In this document: piece after piece, positions 42,364 to 50,334 of the stretch
Numbering within the stretch: the stretch's first letter is position 1
How the letters are laid out: every line of letters begins with the position of its first letter
Program-made: the position numbers and the translations under genes
Notes under the pieces: generated by a model
Told to the model about the DNA's origin: nothing
The model's database searches: none
Seen by the model: the letters and a program-made list of their open reading frames with translations, nothing else
Origin: Gemmatimonadota bacterium
GTDB taxonomy: Bacteria; Latescibacterota; UBA2968; GCA-2709665
Direction: 5' to 3'
Length of the DNA stretch: 64,000 bases
Assembly (NCBI GenBank): GCA_028877215.1
Contig: JAPPFJ010000005.1
Span: 124,001 to 188,000, forward strand

Positions 42364-43563
42364 ATGGCAGAGATTTCACACGCGGCGACAGAGGTGACGG
42401 TGGAGCGGCCGGGGCTGCCGCAGGTAGCCGACGTGGAGGACGACAACCTCAACAGCGAGATGATGACGATCAATATGGGACCCCAGCATCCGAGCACGCA
42501 CGGGGTGCTGCGCCTGGAGATCAGGACGGACGGAGAGATTGTAGAGGAGGCAAAACCCCATATCGGTTATCTCCATCGTTGCTTTGAAAAGCACGCCGAG
42601 AATCTGCCGTATCAACAGGTGATCCCGTTCACGGATCGAATGGATTATCTGGCGGCGATGAATAACAATATGGGGTACGTTCTGGCCGTAGAGAAACTGA
42701 TGGGGCTCGAGATTCCGGAGCGGGTGGAATACATCCGGGTCATCATGTGTGAGTTGAACCGGATTGCCAGCCACCTGGTTTCGTTCGGGACCTATGGAAT
42801 GGATATCGGGGCGTTTACGCCCTTTTTGTTTGCCTTCAGGGAACGGGAAGACATCTTCGACCTGTTTGAAATGACGTGCGGGGCGCGGATGTTGTACAAT
42901 TACATCTGGGTGGGCGGGGTCTCTCACGACCTGCCGCCGGGTTTCGTGGAGCGTTGCCGCCACTTCCTCGCCGCGTTCGAAGGAAAACTGAAAGAGTACA
43001 ACGACCTGCTGACGTACAACAAGATCTTCATCGAGCGGACGGCCAACGTCGGCGTTCTGTCGCTGGCATCGGCGTACAGCCACAACATTACAGGCCCGAA
43101 TCTCCGGGGATGCGGGGTGGAGTGGGACCTTCGCCGGGACGAACCGTATTCAATATACGATCGGTTCGAGTTCGACGTGCCGTACGGCAGGGGAGAGATG
43201 GGGACCCTGGGCGATTGCTGGGACCGGTATATGGTACGGATAAGGGAGATGGAGCAAAGCGCACGGATCGTGTCTCAGGCGCTCGATCAAATTCCGGAGG
43301 GCGGCGACGTCCAGGCTGCGGTCCCCAGAAACGTGCGGCCCCCCAAAGAAGCGGAGTGTTACGTCCGCAGCGAGAATCCAAGGGGTGAACTGGGTGTATA
43401 CGTGATCAGCGACGGTACCAACGTGCCGTACCGGGTGCGGGTGAAATCGCCCTGCTTTACGGTGATGAGCGTATTCGACGAACTCGCCAGGGGCCATTAT
43501 CTGGCCGACATTATCGCCATCATCGGAAGTATCGATATCGTACTGGGCGAGATCGACCGCTAG
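42364..43563 (+). CDS. nuoD: NADH-quinone oxidoreductase subunit D
   Basis: The 399-residue 49-kDa subunit has MTINMGPQHPSTHGVLRLEIRTDGE, where the His of HPSTHG lines the quinone site, then GYLHRCFEKHAENLPYQQVIPFTDRMDYLAAMNNN and the C-terminal VRVKSPCFTVMSVFDELARGHYLADIIAIIGSIDIVLGEIDR. The latter retains vestiges of the hydrogenase large-subunit ancestry. The Tyr that contacts the quinone headgroup is expected in the first third. The ATG follows a GAGGT site. Confidence 0.95.
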   Translation: MAEISHAATEVTVERPGLPQVADVEDDNLNSEMMTINMGPQHPSTHGVLRLEIRTDGEIVEEAKPHIGYLHRCFEKHAENLPYQQVIPFTDRMDYLAAMNNNMGYVLAVEKLMGLEIPERVEYIRVIMCELNRIASHLVSFGTYGMDIGAFTPFLFAFREREDIFDLFEMTCGARMLYNYIWVGGVSHDLPPGFVERCRHFLAAFEGKLKEYNDLLTYNKIFIERTANVGVLSLASAYSHNITGPNLRGCGVEWDLRRDEPYSIYDRFEFDVPYGRGEMGTLGDCWDRYMVRIREMEQSARIVSQALDQIPEGGDVQAAVPRNVRPPKEAECYVRSENPRGELGVYVISDGTNVPYRVRVKSPCFTVMSVFDELARGHYLADIIAIIGSIDIVLGEIDR

Positions 43564-43574
43564 GGAATCGCATT

Positions 43575-44750
43575 ATGCTCGAGTTGGCCGAAACTCTCGT
43601 AAATCAGGTGGACTTTTTGAGCGCCGTGCCGATCGGCCTGGTGACCCTTGCATTGGGGCTGCTCGCCGGGATTGTCGTCGTAACGCTGGTCGCGGTACTC
43701 GGGCTCATTATGGTCTATATGGAAATGAAGATTTCCGCCCACATCCAGGACCGCCTGGGACCGATGCGGACCGGCGGCTGGCACGGCTGGGCACAGCCGA
43801 TCGCCGACGGCGTCAAGCTTCTGCTGAAGGAAGACATCATTCCGGCGGCGGCGGATAAAGGCCTGTTTATTCTGGCGCCCCTGCTGGTCTTTTCAGGAAC
43901 CCTGGCCATCTTCGTGTGCATCCCCTTCGGCGACAGCCTTATCGTAAGCGATCTGAATATCGGCCTGTTCTACATCCTGGCCATTTCGTCGCTGGGCGTG
44001 CTCGGCATTCTCATGGCCGGATGGGCGTCCAACAACAAGTGGTCTCTGCTCGGCGCGATGCGCTCGGCCGCACAGGTCGTGAGTTATGAGATTCCCGTGG
44101 CCATGGCGTTCCTGAGTGTGATCCCTCTCGTGGGTACGCTGAGCACGCAGGACCTGGTCGCGGCGCAGTCCGGGTCGCTGTATCACTGGTTCGTGTTTCG
44201 CAATCCGTTTACGTTTCTCGCGTTCATCCTTTACTTTATCGCGTCGCTTGCCGAGGTCAACCGGACGCCGTTCGATATACCCGAGGCGGAATCCGAACTC
44301 GTGGCCGGCTATCACACCGAATACAGCGGCATGAGATTCTCGTTCTTTTTCGTGGCGGAATACGCGGCGATGGTGGCCGTGAGTATGGTTGGCGCGGTCG
44401 TGTTTCTGGGCGGCTGGCAGGCGCCCTGGGGCGGTTCGTTTCCGGCCGGGCCCATCTGGATGATCGGTAAGGGTCTCCTTCTGGTAGCCGTGCAGATGTG
44501 GATCCGCTGGACGCTTCCCCGTCTGCGCGTCGATCAGCTGATGTTCGTGGGCTGGAAAGTGCTCACGCCCGCCACTTTTCTGTGCCTGCTCGGATCGGTT
44601 GTGTGGCACTTCGCCGTTCCGGCATGGTTGCAGGAACTCTCCAAGGTCGGGTTGATGGGCGCAATGGCCGTCATTCTCGCCTTCCTGTTGCGTTCGGCCG
44701 CTCAGGGATTGATGCAGGGGCGTTCACAGCGTGCCCAGACGGTATCATAG
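43575..44750 (+). CDS. nuoH: NADH-quinone oxidoreductase subunit H
   Basis: The 391-residue membrane subunit has about eight helices. Conserved loops include MEMKISAHIQDRLGPMRTGGWHGWAQPIADGVKLLLKEDIIP, GWASNNKWSLLGAMRSAAQVVSYEIP and AEVNRTPFDIPEAESELVAGYHTEYSGMRFSFFFVAEYA. The last carries the acidic residues of the quinone-linked proton path. It connects the peripheral arm to the membrane arm. It starts 12 bases after nuoD. Confidence 0.95.
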   Translation: MLELAETLVNQVDFLSAVPIGLVTLALGLLAGIVVVTLVAVLGLIMVYMEMKISAHIQDRLGPMRTGGWHGWAQPIADGVKLLLKEDIIPAAADKGLFILAPLLVFSGTLAIFVCIPFGDSLIVSDLNIGLFYILAISSLGVLGILMAGWASNNKWSLLGAMRSAAQVVSYEIPVAMAFLSVIPLVGTLSTQDLVAAQSGSLYHWFVFRNPFTFLAFILYFIASLAEVNRTPFDIPEAESELVAGYHTEYSGMRFSFFFVAEYAAMVAVSMVGAVVFLGGWQAPWGGSFPAGPIWMIGKGLLLVAVQMWIRWTLPRLRVDQLMFVGWKVLTPATFLCLLGSVVWHFAVPAWLQELSKVGLMGAMAVILAFLLRSAAQGLMQGRSQRAQTVS

Positions 44751-44804
44751 CGGGGCGCTAAACCTCGGTCAGAATCAAGGGACTTTTCCTCCATAGGTGA
44801 TGCA

Positions 44805-45293
44805 ATGGGATCGTATTTCAGGAATCTCTATCAGTCGGCTGCTTCCATCTGGGTGGGGTTGAATATCACATTGAAGCATATGTTCACGCCATCGATTACC
44901 CTTCAATATCCGGACGAGCGCTGGCAGATGCCGGAACGGGCGCGCAACCAGCTGTTCAACGATATAGATGATTGCATCGGCTGCGACCAGTGTGCAAGAG
45001 CCTGTCCCGTGGACTGTATTTATATAGAGTGCGAAAAAGCCGGTCCCGACGAGGATCTGGGCCTGACGTCCAAGGGAACGAAAAAGCGGCTCAAGGTTCT
45101 GCGATTCGATATCGACATGGGGCTTTGTTGTTATTGCGGTCTTTGTACTTATCCGTGTCCGACCGAATGCCTGGTCATGACCCCGAACTACGAGTCGTCG
45201 GTCTACGATCGGACCGACCTGGTCTACCGTTACGCCCGTCCATGGGACTACGAAACGAAACCCGCTGACGCTGAATCCGCCGAACGGCAGTAG
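44805..45293 (+). CDS. nuoI: NADH-quinone oxidoreductase subunit I
   Basis: The 162-residue ferredoxin-like subunit has two cluster motifs: Cys 57, 60, 63 and 67 in CIGCDQCARACP, and Cys 108, 111, 114 and 118 in CCYCGLCTYPCP. These hold clusters N6a and N6b, which pass electrons to NuoB. As nuoEFG are missing, this exposed subunit is the likely entry point for ferredoxin or another donor. The ATG at 44805 follows AGGTG. Confidence 0.95.
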   Translation: MGSYFRNLYQSAASIWVGLNITLKHMFTPSITLQYPDERWQMPERARNQLFNDIDDCIGCDQCARACPVDCIYIECEKAGPDEDLGLTSKGTKKRLKVLRFDIDMGLCCYCGLCTYPCPTECLVMTPNYESSVYDRTDLVYRYARPWDYETKPADAESAERQ

Positions 45294-45313
45294 CCTCCGG
45301 GATTGGTTTTCAT

Positions 45314-45835
45314 ATGGAACTCTCAACAATCGTGTTTTACCTGTTTGCGGCCGTGACCGTGGGGTCGGCGGCCGCCGTCGTGTTCGTAAGCCGGCTGATT
45401 TACGCGGTATTTGCCCTGCTTTTTACGTTTTTCGGCGTCGCCGGTCTGTACGTATTTCTCGATGCCGATTTTCTGGCCGGCGCGCAGGTATTGATCTACG
45501 TCGGCGGAATCCTGATTCTGTTGCTCTTCGGCGTGATGCTGACCAACCGCATCTACGATTTGAATCTGCTGGCCGAACGGGTGCAGTTCCTGCCCAGCGT
45601 GGTTGTCGTCGGCGCCGGGTTCGCGCTGCTGGTCATGGTGATCCTGAAAACGTCGTGGCCGCTGTCCGGGGGACCGGCGCCCGCTTCCAGTACGGCGGAG
45701 ATCGGCAAGGCGCTGATGACAACCTACGTCCTGCCGTTCGAGGTGGCCGGCATGCTGTTGCTGGCTGCGCTGCTCGGCGCTTCGATGCTGGCCGGAGGAG
45801 GGAAGGGGCAGGAGGAGGACGAGGGGGAGTTATGA
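45314..45835 (+). CDS. nuoJ: NADH-quinone oxidoreductase subunit J
   Basis: The 173-residue protein has five predicted helices. The pi-bulge helix region reads FTFFGVAGLYVFLDADFLAGAQVLIYVGGILILLLFGVMLTN, a signature of the ND6-like subunit in coupling. The stop overlaps the nuoK start as ATGA. Confidence 0.93.
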   Translation: MELSTIVFYLFAAVTVGSAAAVVFVSRLIYAVFALLFTFFGVAGLYVFLDADFLAGAQVLIYVGGILILLLFGVMLTNRIYDLNLLAERVQFLPSVVVVGAGFALLVMVILKTSWPLSGGPAPASSTAEIGKALMTTYVLPFEVAGMLLLAALLGASMLAGGGKGQEEDEGEL

Positions 45836-46137
45836 TTGCCCTGGAGCACTACCTGGTCGTCGGGGCCATTCTCTTCTGTCTGGGAATTCTGGCCGTTGCC
45901 ACCCGTCGCAATGCAATCAGCATTCTGATGGGGGTGGAGCTCATATTGAATGCCGCCAACCTGAATCTTGTCGCGTTCGCGCGGTTTACCGATTCCGGTC
46001 TGGAGGGGCAGGTGTTCGCCGTTTTCGTGATTGTCCTCGCCGCGGCGGAGGCGGCGGTTGCGCTGGCGATCGTTCTGAATATCTACCGCAATTACCAGAT
46101 GGTCAACATCGACAGACTGGACTCATTGAGCGGTTGA
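45832..46137 (+). CDS. nuoK: NADH-quinone oxidoreductase subunit K
   Basis: The start is ATG 45832, overlapping the nuoJ stop. The 101-residue subunit has three helices, with the conserved Glu in ILMGVELILNAANLNLVAF and a second Glu in VIVLAAAEAAVALAIVLNIY, as in all NuoK/ND4L proteins. Its TGA stop at 46135-46137 is the left target-site copy of the family A element that separates it from nuoL. Confidence 0.95.
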   Translation: MIALEHYLVVGAILFCLGILAVATRRNAISILMGVELILNAANLNLVAFARFTDSGLEGQVFAVFVIVLAAAEAAVALAIVLNIYRNYQMVNIDRLDSLSG

Positions 46138-46350
46138 GAAGTTGTTTTAAAATTGCCGGTGAGTTCCCGAGCGCGAGCGAAAAAGTGGCGGTTATGAGAC
46201 GCGAGGGGCGCGCAGCGGCGACGGGAAGACCCGCCCATATACTGATGTATCGTGGCTGCGCGCCCCTCGCCACTCTTGGGTGGGTTTGACCAACGCCGAA
46301 CGGCGCTTTTGCAGCCGCGCGAAGACCGCTGGGAATTTTAGGACAGCTTC
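46138..46350 (+). mobile_element. Family A miniature inverted-repeat element, copy 3 (213 bp), between nuoK and nuoL
   Basis: The ends GAAGTTGTTTTAAAATTGCC and the inverse of GAAGCTGTCCTAAAATTCCC match at 16 of 20 positions. TGA flanks both sides (46135-46137 and 46351-46353), the left copy being the nuoK stop. Inside, GCGAGGGGCGCGCAG at 46201-46215 and its exact complement at 46257-46271 form a 15-bp stem. Copy 2 has only one of these arms and copy 1 neither, so this is the fullest copy. Confidence 0.88.
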
Positions 46351-46370
46351 TGAAGGTTCCGGGAGAGTAG

Positions 46371-48449
46371 ATGCCCTTGGATTTGCTTTTCATCCCTGTG
46401 CTGCCACTGGCGGCATTCGCCGTACAGGCTTTCTGGGGCCGGCGTCTGCCGCGCGGGGGCGACTGGGTACCCCTCGCTGCAATTTCCATTTCATTTCTGC
46501 TATCTCTCCGGTACTTCATCCTGGCGCTTTCGGCCTACGATCCGGGGTGGCGCCTCGAGCTCGATTCGTGGGTCTGGCTGGACCTGAGCGCCGCGAAGAT
46601 CAGCGTAGGCCTGCTGGTCGACAATATCACCGCCGTCATGTTGATGGTTGTCACGGTTGTAAGTGGCCTCGTGCACCTCTATTCGATAGGTTACATGCAC
46701 GGAGACCCCCGGTATTCCCGTTTTTTCGGGTTTCTCGCGATCTTTTCCTTTTCGATGCTGGGCCTGGTTCTGGTTGACAATTTCCTGCTGCTCTATGTGT
46801 TCTGGGAACTCGTCGGGCTCTCTTCATATCTGCTGATCGGTTTCTGGTATGAGAAACCGTCGGCGGCCGCGGCATGCAAAAAAGCGTTCCTGGTAAACCG
46901 GGTCGGCGACCTGGGCTTTTTCGTAGGGATAATGATCGTATTCTGGAAGGTCGGCGCATTCGACTTTGCGAGCGTCTACGACGGTGTTGCCAGCGGCCGT
47001 CTGAGCGGAGGATTGCTCACGATTGCGGGCCTGTGCCTGTTCTGCGGCGCGGTCGGGAAGTCGGCGCAGTTTCCGCTGCACGTCTGGTTGCCGGACGCCA
47101 TGGAGGGTCCGACGCCCGTCAGCGCGCTGATCCACGCCGCGACGATGGTCGCGGCCGGCGTATATATGGTCACGCGGATGTTCCCGATCCTGACGCCCGA
47201 CGCGCTCGTGGCGATCGCTTACATCGGCGCGATAACGGCGATTCTGGGCGCAACCATCGCCGTTGCCCAGTACGACATCAAGCGCGTCCTGGCGTACTCG
47301 ACCATCAGCCAGCTCGGATATATGATCATGGGTCTGGGTGTCGGCGCGTACGTGGCGGGGTTCTTTCACCTGATGACACACGCGGCTTTCAAGGCATGCC
47401 TTTTCCTCGGATCGGGAAGCGTCATCCATGCCGTGGAACATGCGTTCCACAAGACGCACAATGAGAGCGACCCGCAGGATATGCGAAATATGGGCGGGCT
47501 TCGTGAGAAGATGCCGCGGACGTTCTGGACATTTCTGATTGCGACCGTGGCCCTGGCGGGGGTGCCGCTCACGTCCGGATTTCTCAGCAAAGACGCTATA
47601 CTGGCCGGAGCGCTGGGTTTCGGCGGTTTCTCCCGGCCGACACACTTCCTGCTTCCGCTGCTGGGATTTGCGGCCGCGGGTTTAACGGCGTTTTACATGT
47701 TCCGGCTGATCTTTCTCACGTTCTACGGAAAACCCAGGGAGAAAACCCTTGTCCAATACGCGCACGAATCTCCCGGCGTGATGACGGTTCCGCTGATTGT
47801 GCTGGCGGTTCTGAGTTTCTGGATCTTCTATGCCTGGAACCCCTTCGGCGGAGAGGGCTGGTTTCAACATCTCGTGAAGCGGCCGGAAGCGGGGCTGCTC
47901 GCGGGCAGGGGCGAGGCGTTGCCGATCGGGCCCGGTGCGGAGGTCTATGCAGCGGGTTCAGACAGCGACGCCGCGCACGCGGCGCACTACCCGGCGATGG
48001 TTCTTTCGTTGCTGGTTGCCGGCGCCGGCATCTATACGGCTTACCGGAAGTATTACAACCGGCGGGAGGAAATGATCGCCCTGGAGGCGAACTTGCTGCA
48101 GTCGCGCGGAATCTTCCGGATATTGAACCGAAAATGGTATTTCGATGAGCTGTACGAAGCCAGCTTTGTCCGTGCGGTGATGGTCGGGCGAACGGTATTG
48201 AACTGGTTCGACGCTCACATTGTAGACGGGCTCGTGAATCTGTCAGCCACATTGACCCGGGGTATTTCCTTTGTCGATCGACTGTTCGACGAATGGGTGG
48301 TCGACGGACTCGTGAACGCCGTTGCAGGGATCATCAGGTGGGCGGGCAGCGGATTGAGACGCATTCAGACGGGACGCCTGCAGACCTACGTCGTTCTGGT
48401 TATGGGAGGCATTCTGGCCCTGATGGTGATCAGATTGATGGTTGCATGA
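46371..48449 (+). CDS. nuoL: NADH-quinone oxidoreductase subunit L
   Basis: The 692-residue antiporter-like subunit has a good GGGAGAG site before ATG 46371, just downstream of the mobile element. The conserved core includes FWELVGLSSYLLIGFWYEKPSAAAACKKAFLVNRVGD with the key Glu and Lys, FCGAVGKSAQFPLHVWLPDAMEGPTPVSALIHAATMVAAG, and AYSTISQLGYMIMGLG. The C-terminus has the long lateral helix and anchoring segment seen in NuoL. It pumps protons at the far end of the membrane arm. Confidence 0.95.
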   Translation: MPLDLLFIPVLPLAAFAVQAFWGRRLPRGGDWVPLAAISISFLLSLRYFILALSAYDPGWRLELDSWVWLDLSAAKISVGLLVDNITAVMLMVVTVVSGLVHLYSIGYMHGDPRYSRFFGFLAIFSFSMLGLVLVDNFLLLYVFWELVGLSSYLLIGFWYEKPSAAAACKKAFLVNRVGDLGFFVGIMIVFWKVGAFDFASVYDGVASGRLSGGLLTIAGLCLFCGAVGKSAQFPLHVWLPDAMEGPTPVSALIHAATMVAAGVYMVTRMFPILTPDALVAIAYIGAITAILGATIAVAQYDIKRVLAYSTISQLGYMIMGLGVGAYVAGFFHLMTHAAFKACLFLGSGSVIHAVEHAFHKTHNESDPQDMRNMGGLREKMPRTFWTFLIATVALAGVPLTSGFLSKDAILAGALGFGGFSRPTHFLLPLLGFAAAGLTAFYMFRLIFLTFYGKPREKTLVQYAHESPGVMTVPLIVLAVLSFWIFYAWNPFGGEGWFQHLVKRPEAGLLAGRGEALPIGPGAEVYAAGSDSDAAHAAHYPAMVLSLLVAGAGIYTAYRKYYNRREEMIALEANLLQSRGIFRILNRKWYFDELYEASFVRAVMVGRTVLNWFDAHIVDGLVNLSATLTRGISFVDRLFDEWVVDGLVNAVAGIIRWAGSGLRRIQTGRLQTYVVLVMGGILALMVIRLMVA

Positions 48450-48625
48450 ACTGTTTTTATGTGAATTGCAGGTTGTAACCGGACGCGGGGACTCCGGAAC
48501 AGCACGCTGACGATCATTGCGCCGAATGCAGAGCAACGGGACGATTCGGGAAACTGGCGCCATGGGCGGTTCCGCCGCCCGACCGGGTGGCGCCACGCGA
48601 TTCTGATGAGGGAGGTAGCCGACAA

Positions 48626-50203
48626 ATGGATCAGTGGATTCTGACACTGTTAACGTTTATTCCAGTGCTGGGAGCGGTGGTCATTCTGCTGATGCCCGGC
48701 AGGGCGGTCAATGCGATCCGCCGGGTTGCGCTGGCTGCGACCGGACTCTGCCTTCTGCTGGCCATCTGGCTGTTTCAGGATTTCGACCGGTCTATACCCG
48801 ACATGCAGTATGAAGTTCAGCTTCCCTGGATCGAATCGTTCAATATCCAGTATTATATGGGCATAGACGGCCTGAGTGTGTCGATGGTTCTGCTGACGGC
48901 GCTGCTGGGTTTCCTCTGCGTCCCCGCCTCGTGGTCCATCAACCGCGGCGTAAAGGGATATTTCGCGCTCTTTCTGCTGCTTGAGACCGGCATGCAGGGT
49001 GTGTTCGTGTCGCTGGATTTCTTCCTGTTCTACGTTTTCTGGGAAGTGATGCTGTTGCCGATGTACTTCCTGATCGGGATCTGGGGAGGCCCGCGCAAGG
49101 AATATGCCGCCATCAAGTTCTTTCTGTATACGCTGGCGGGGAGCGTGTTGTTGTTGCTGGTCATGCTCGCATTTTACTTCAATGTCACCGATCCGGATAC
49201 GGGAAATCATACGTTCAATATGCTGGTCATGATGGACCAGGCCAACCACTCTGAATGGCTTCGGGCCGGCCTGATTTTCGGGTATTCGGCTCCGGTGATC
49301 ATCTGGATTGCCATGTTTATCGGTTTCGCCATCAAGGTGCCTCTGTTTCCGTTCCATACCTGGCTTCCCGACGCCCATGTCGAAGCGCCTACGGCCATCA
49401 GCGTCATTCTGGCCGGGGTGCTTTTGAAAATGGGTACCTATGGCATTTTGCGGTTCAATTACCCGATGTTGCCCGATGTCACGCGTGATTTCAGCTATTT
49501 CCTGGCCGTTATCGGGGTCATCAACATCATCTATGGTGCGCTTGTTGCAATGGCGCAGTCGGATCTGAAAAAACTCGTGGCGTATTCCAGCATCAGCCAT
49601 ATGGGTTTTGTGTTGCTCGGCATGTCGTCGTTTACGCCACACGGAATAAACGGGGCCGTATTTCAGATGTTCAACCACGGCACCATTACGGCAATGTTGT
49701 TTCTGCTGGTTGGCGTGATTTACGACCGGGCGCATCACCGCTATATCGTATACCCCAACGATTACGAAGATCCGGATTTGCGCGGGAAACTGGGGTTCGG
49801 GGGGTTGTGGTCGCACATGCCGGTGTACGGCAGTCTGACGATGGTGGCCTACTTCGCAGCGCTGGGTCTGCCCGGCCTTTCTGGGTTTATCAGCGAAGCC
49901 CTCTGCTTCCTGGGCGCATTCCAGGTCCATCGAACCATGACAATCCTGGGTACGCTGGGCGTACTGCTGGGAGCCGCCTACATGTTATGGGCCTTTCAGC
50001 GTCTGTTCATGGGGCCGTTCAACGAACGATGGAAAGACCTGCCCGAGATTAACGGCCGCGAGATTTTCTGCCTTGCGCCGCTGGCGGTCATCGTCATCGT
50101 CCTGGGCATCTATCCGTCACCGGTGCTGGATCTGCTTGCGCAGTCGCTCGGAGAGCTTGTTAAAGACCTGAACGGGCCGGTTATGTCCGCGTTGCAGCCG
50201 TAG
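48626..50203 (+). CDS. nuoM: NADH-quinone oxidoreductase subunit M
   Basis: The start is ATG 48626 behind GGGAGGTAG, giving 525 residues. Antiporter-like subunit features are FYVFWEVMLLPMYFLIGIWGG with the key Glu, FAIKVPLFPFHTWLPDAHVEAPTAISVILAGVLLKMGTYG and AYSSISHMGFVLLGM. A gap of 176 bases after nuoL holds no gene I can recognise. Confidence 0.95.
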   Translation: MDQWILTLLTFIPVLGAVVILLMPGRAVNAIRRVALAATGLCLLLAIWLFQDFDRSIPDMQYEVQLPWIESFNIQYYMGIDGLSVSMVLLTALLGFLCVPASWSINRGVKGYFALFLLLETGMQGVFVSLDFFLFYVFWEVMLLPMYFLIGIWGGPRKEYAAIKFFLYTLAGSVLLLLVMLAFYFNVTDPDTGNHTFNMLVMMDQANHSEWLRAGLIFGYSAPVIIWIAMFIGFAIKVPLFPFHTWLPDAHVEAPTAISVILAGVLLKMGTYGILRFNYPMLPDVTRDFSYFLAVIGVINIIYGALVAMAQSDLKKLVAYSSISHMGFVLLGMSSFTPHGINGAVFQMFNHGTITAMLFLLVGVIYDRAHHRYIVYPNDYEDPDLRGKLGFGGLWSHMPVYGSLTMVAYFAALGLPGLSGFISEALCFLGAFQVHRTMTILGTLGVLLGAAYMLWAFQRLFMGPFNERWKDLPEINGREIFCLAPLAVIVIVLGIYPSPVLDLLAQSLGELVKDLNGPVMSALQP

Positions 50204-50334
50204 TGCCCTGTCCCGAAAATTTCCCACCTTTCGGCAACCTGTTTCTGGACTGAATACGAACAGCCTGAGAGTAAGTTCGATAGCCCGGCTCTTAGACGGA
50301 TTCAGGGCTGGATGCCGATGGAAGGAACGTTCTT

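Noticed and set aside
48650..49930. 426-codon open frame on the minus strand opposite nuoM
   Set aside because: It is fully antisense to a conserved gene and has no ribosome site; its Gln/His/Arg-rich composition is what the antisense of membrane-protein codons gives.
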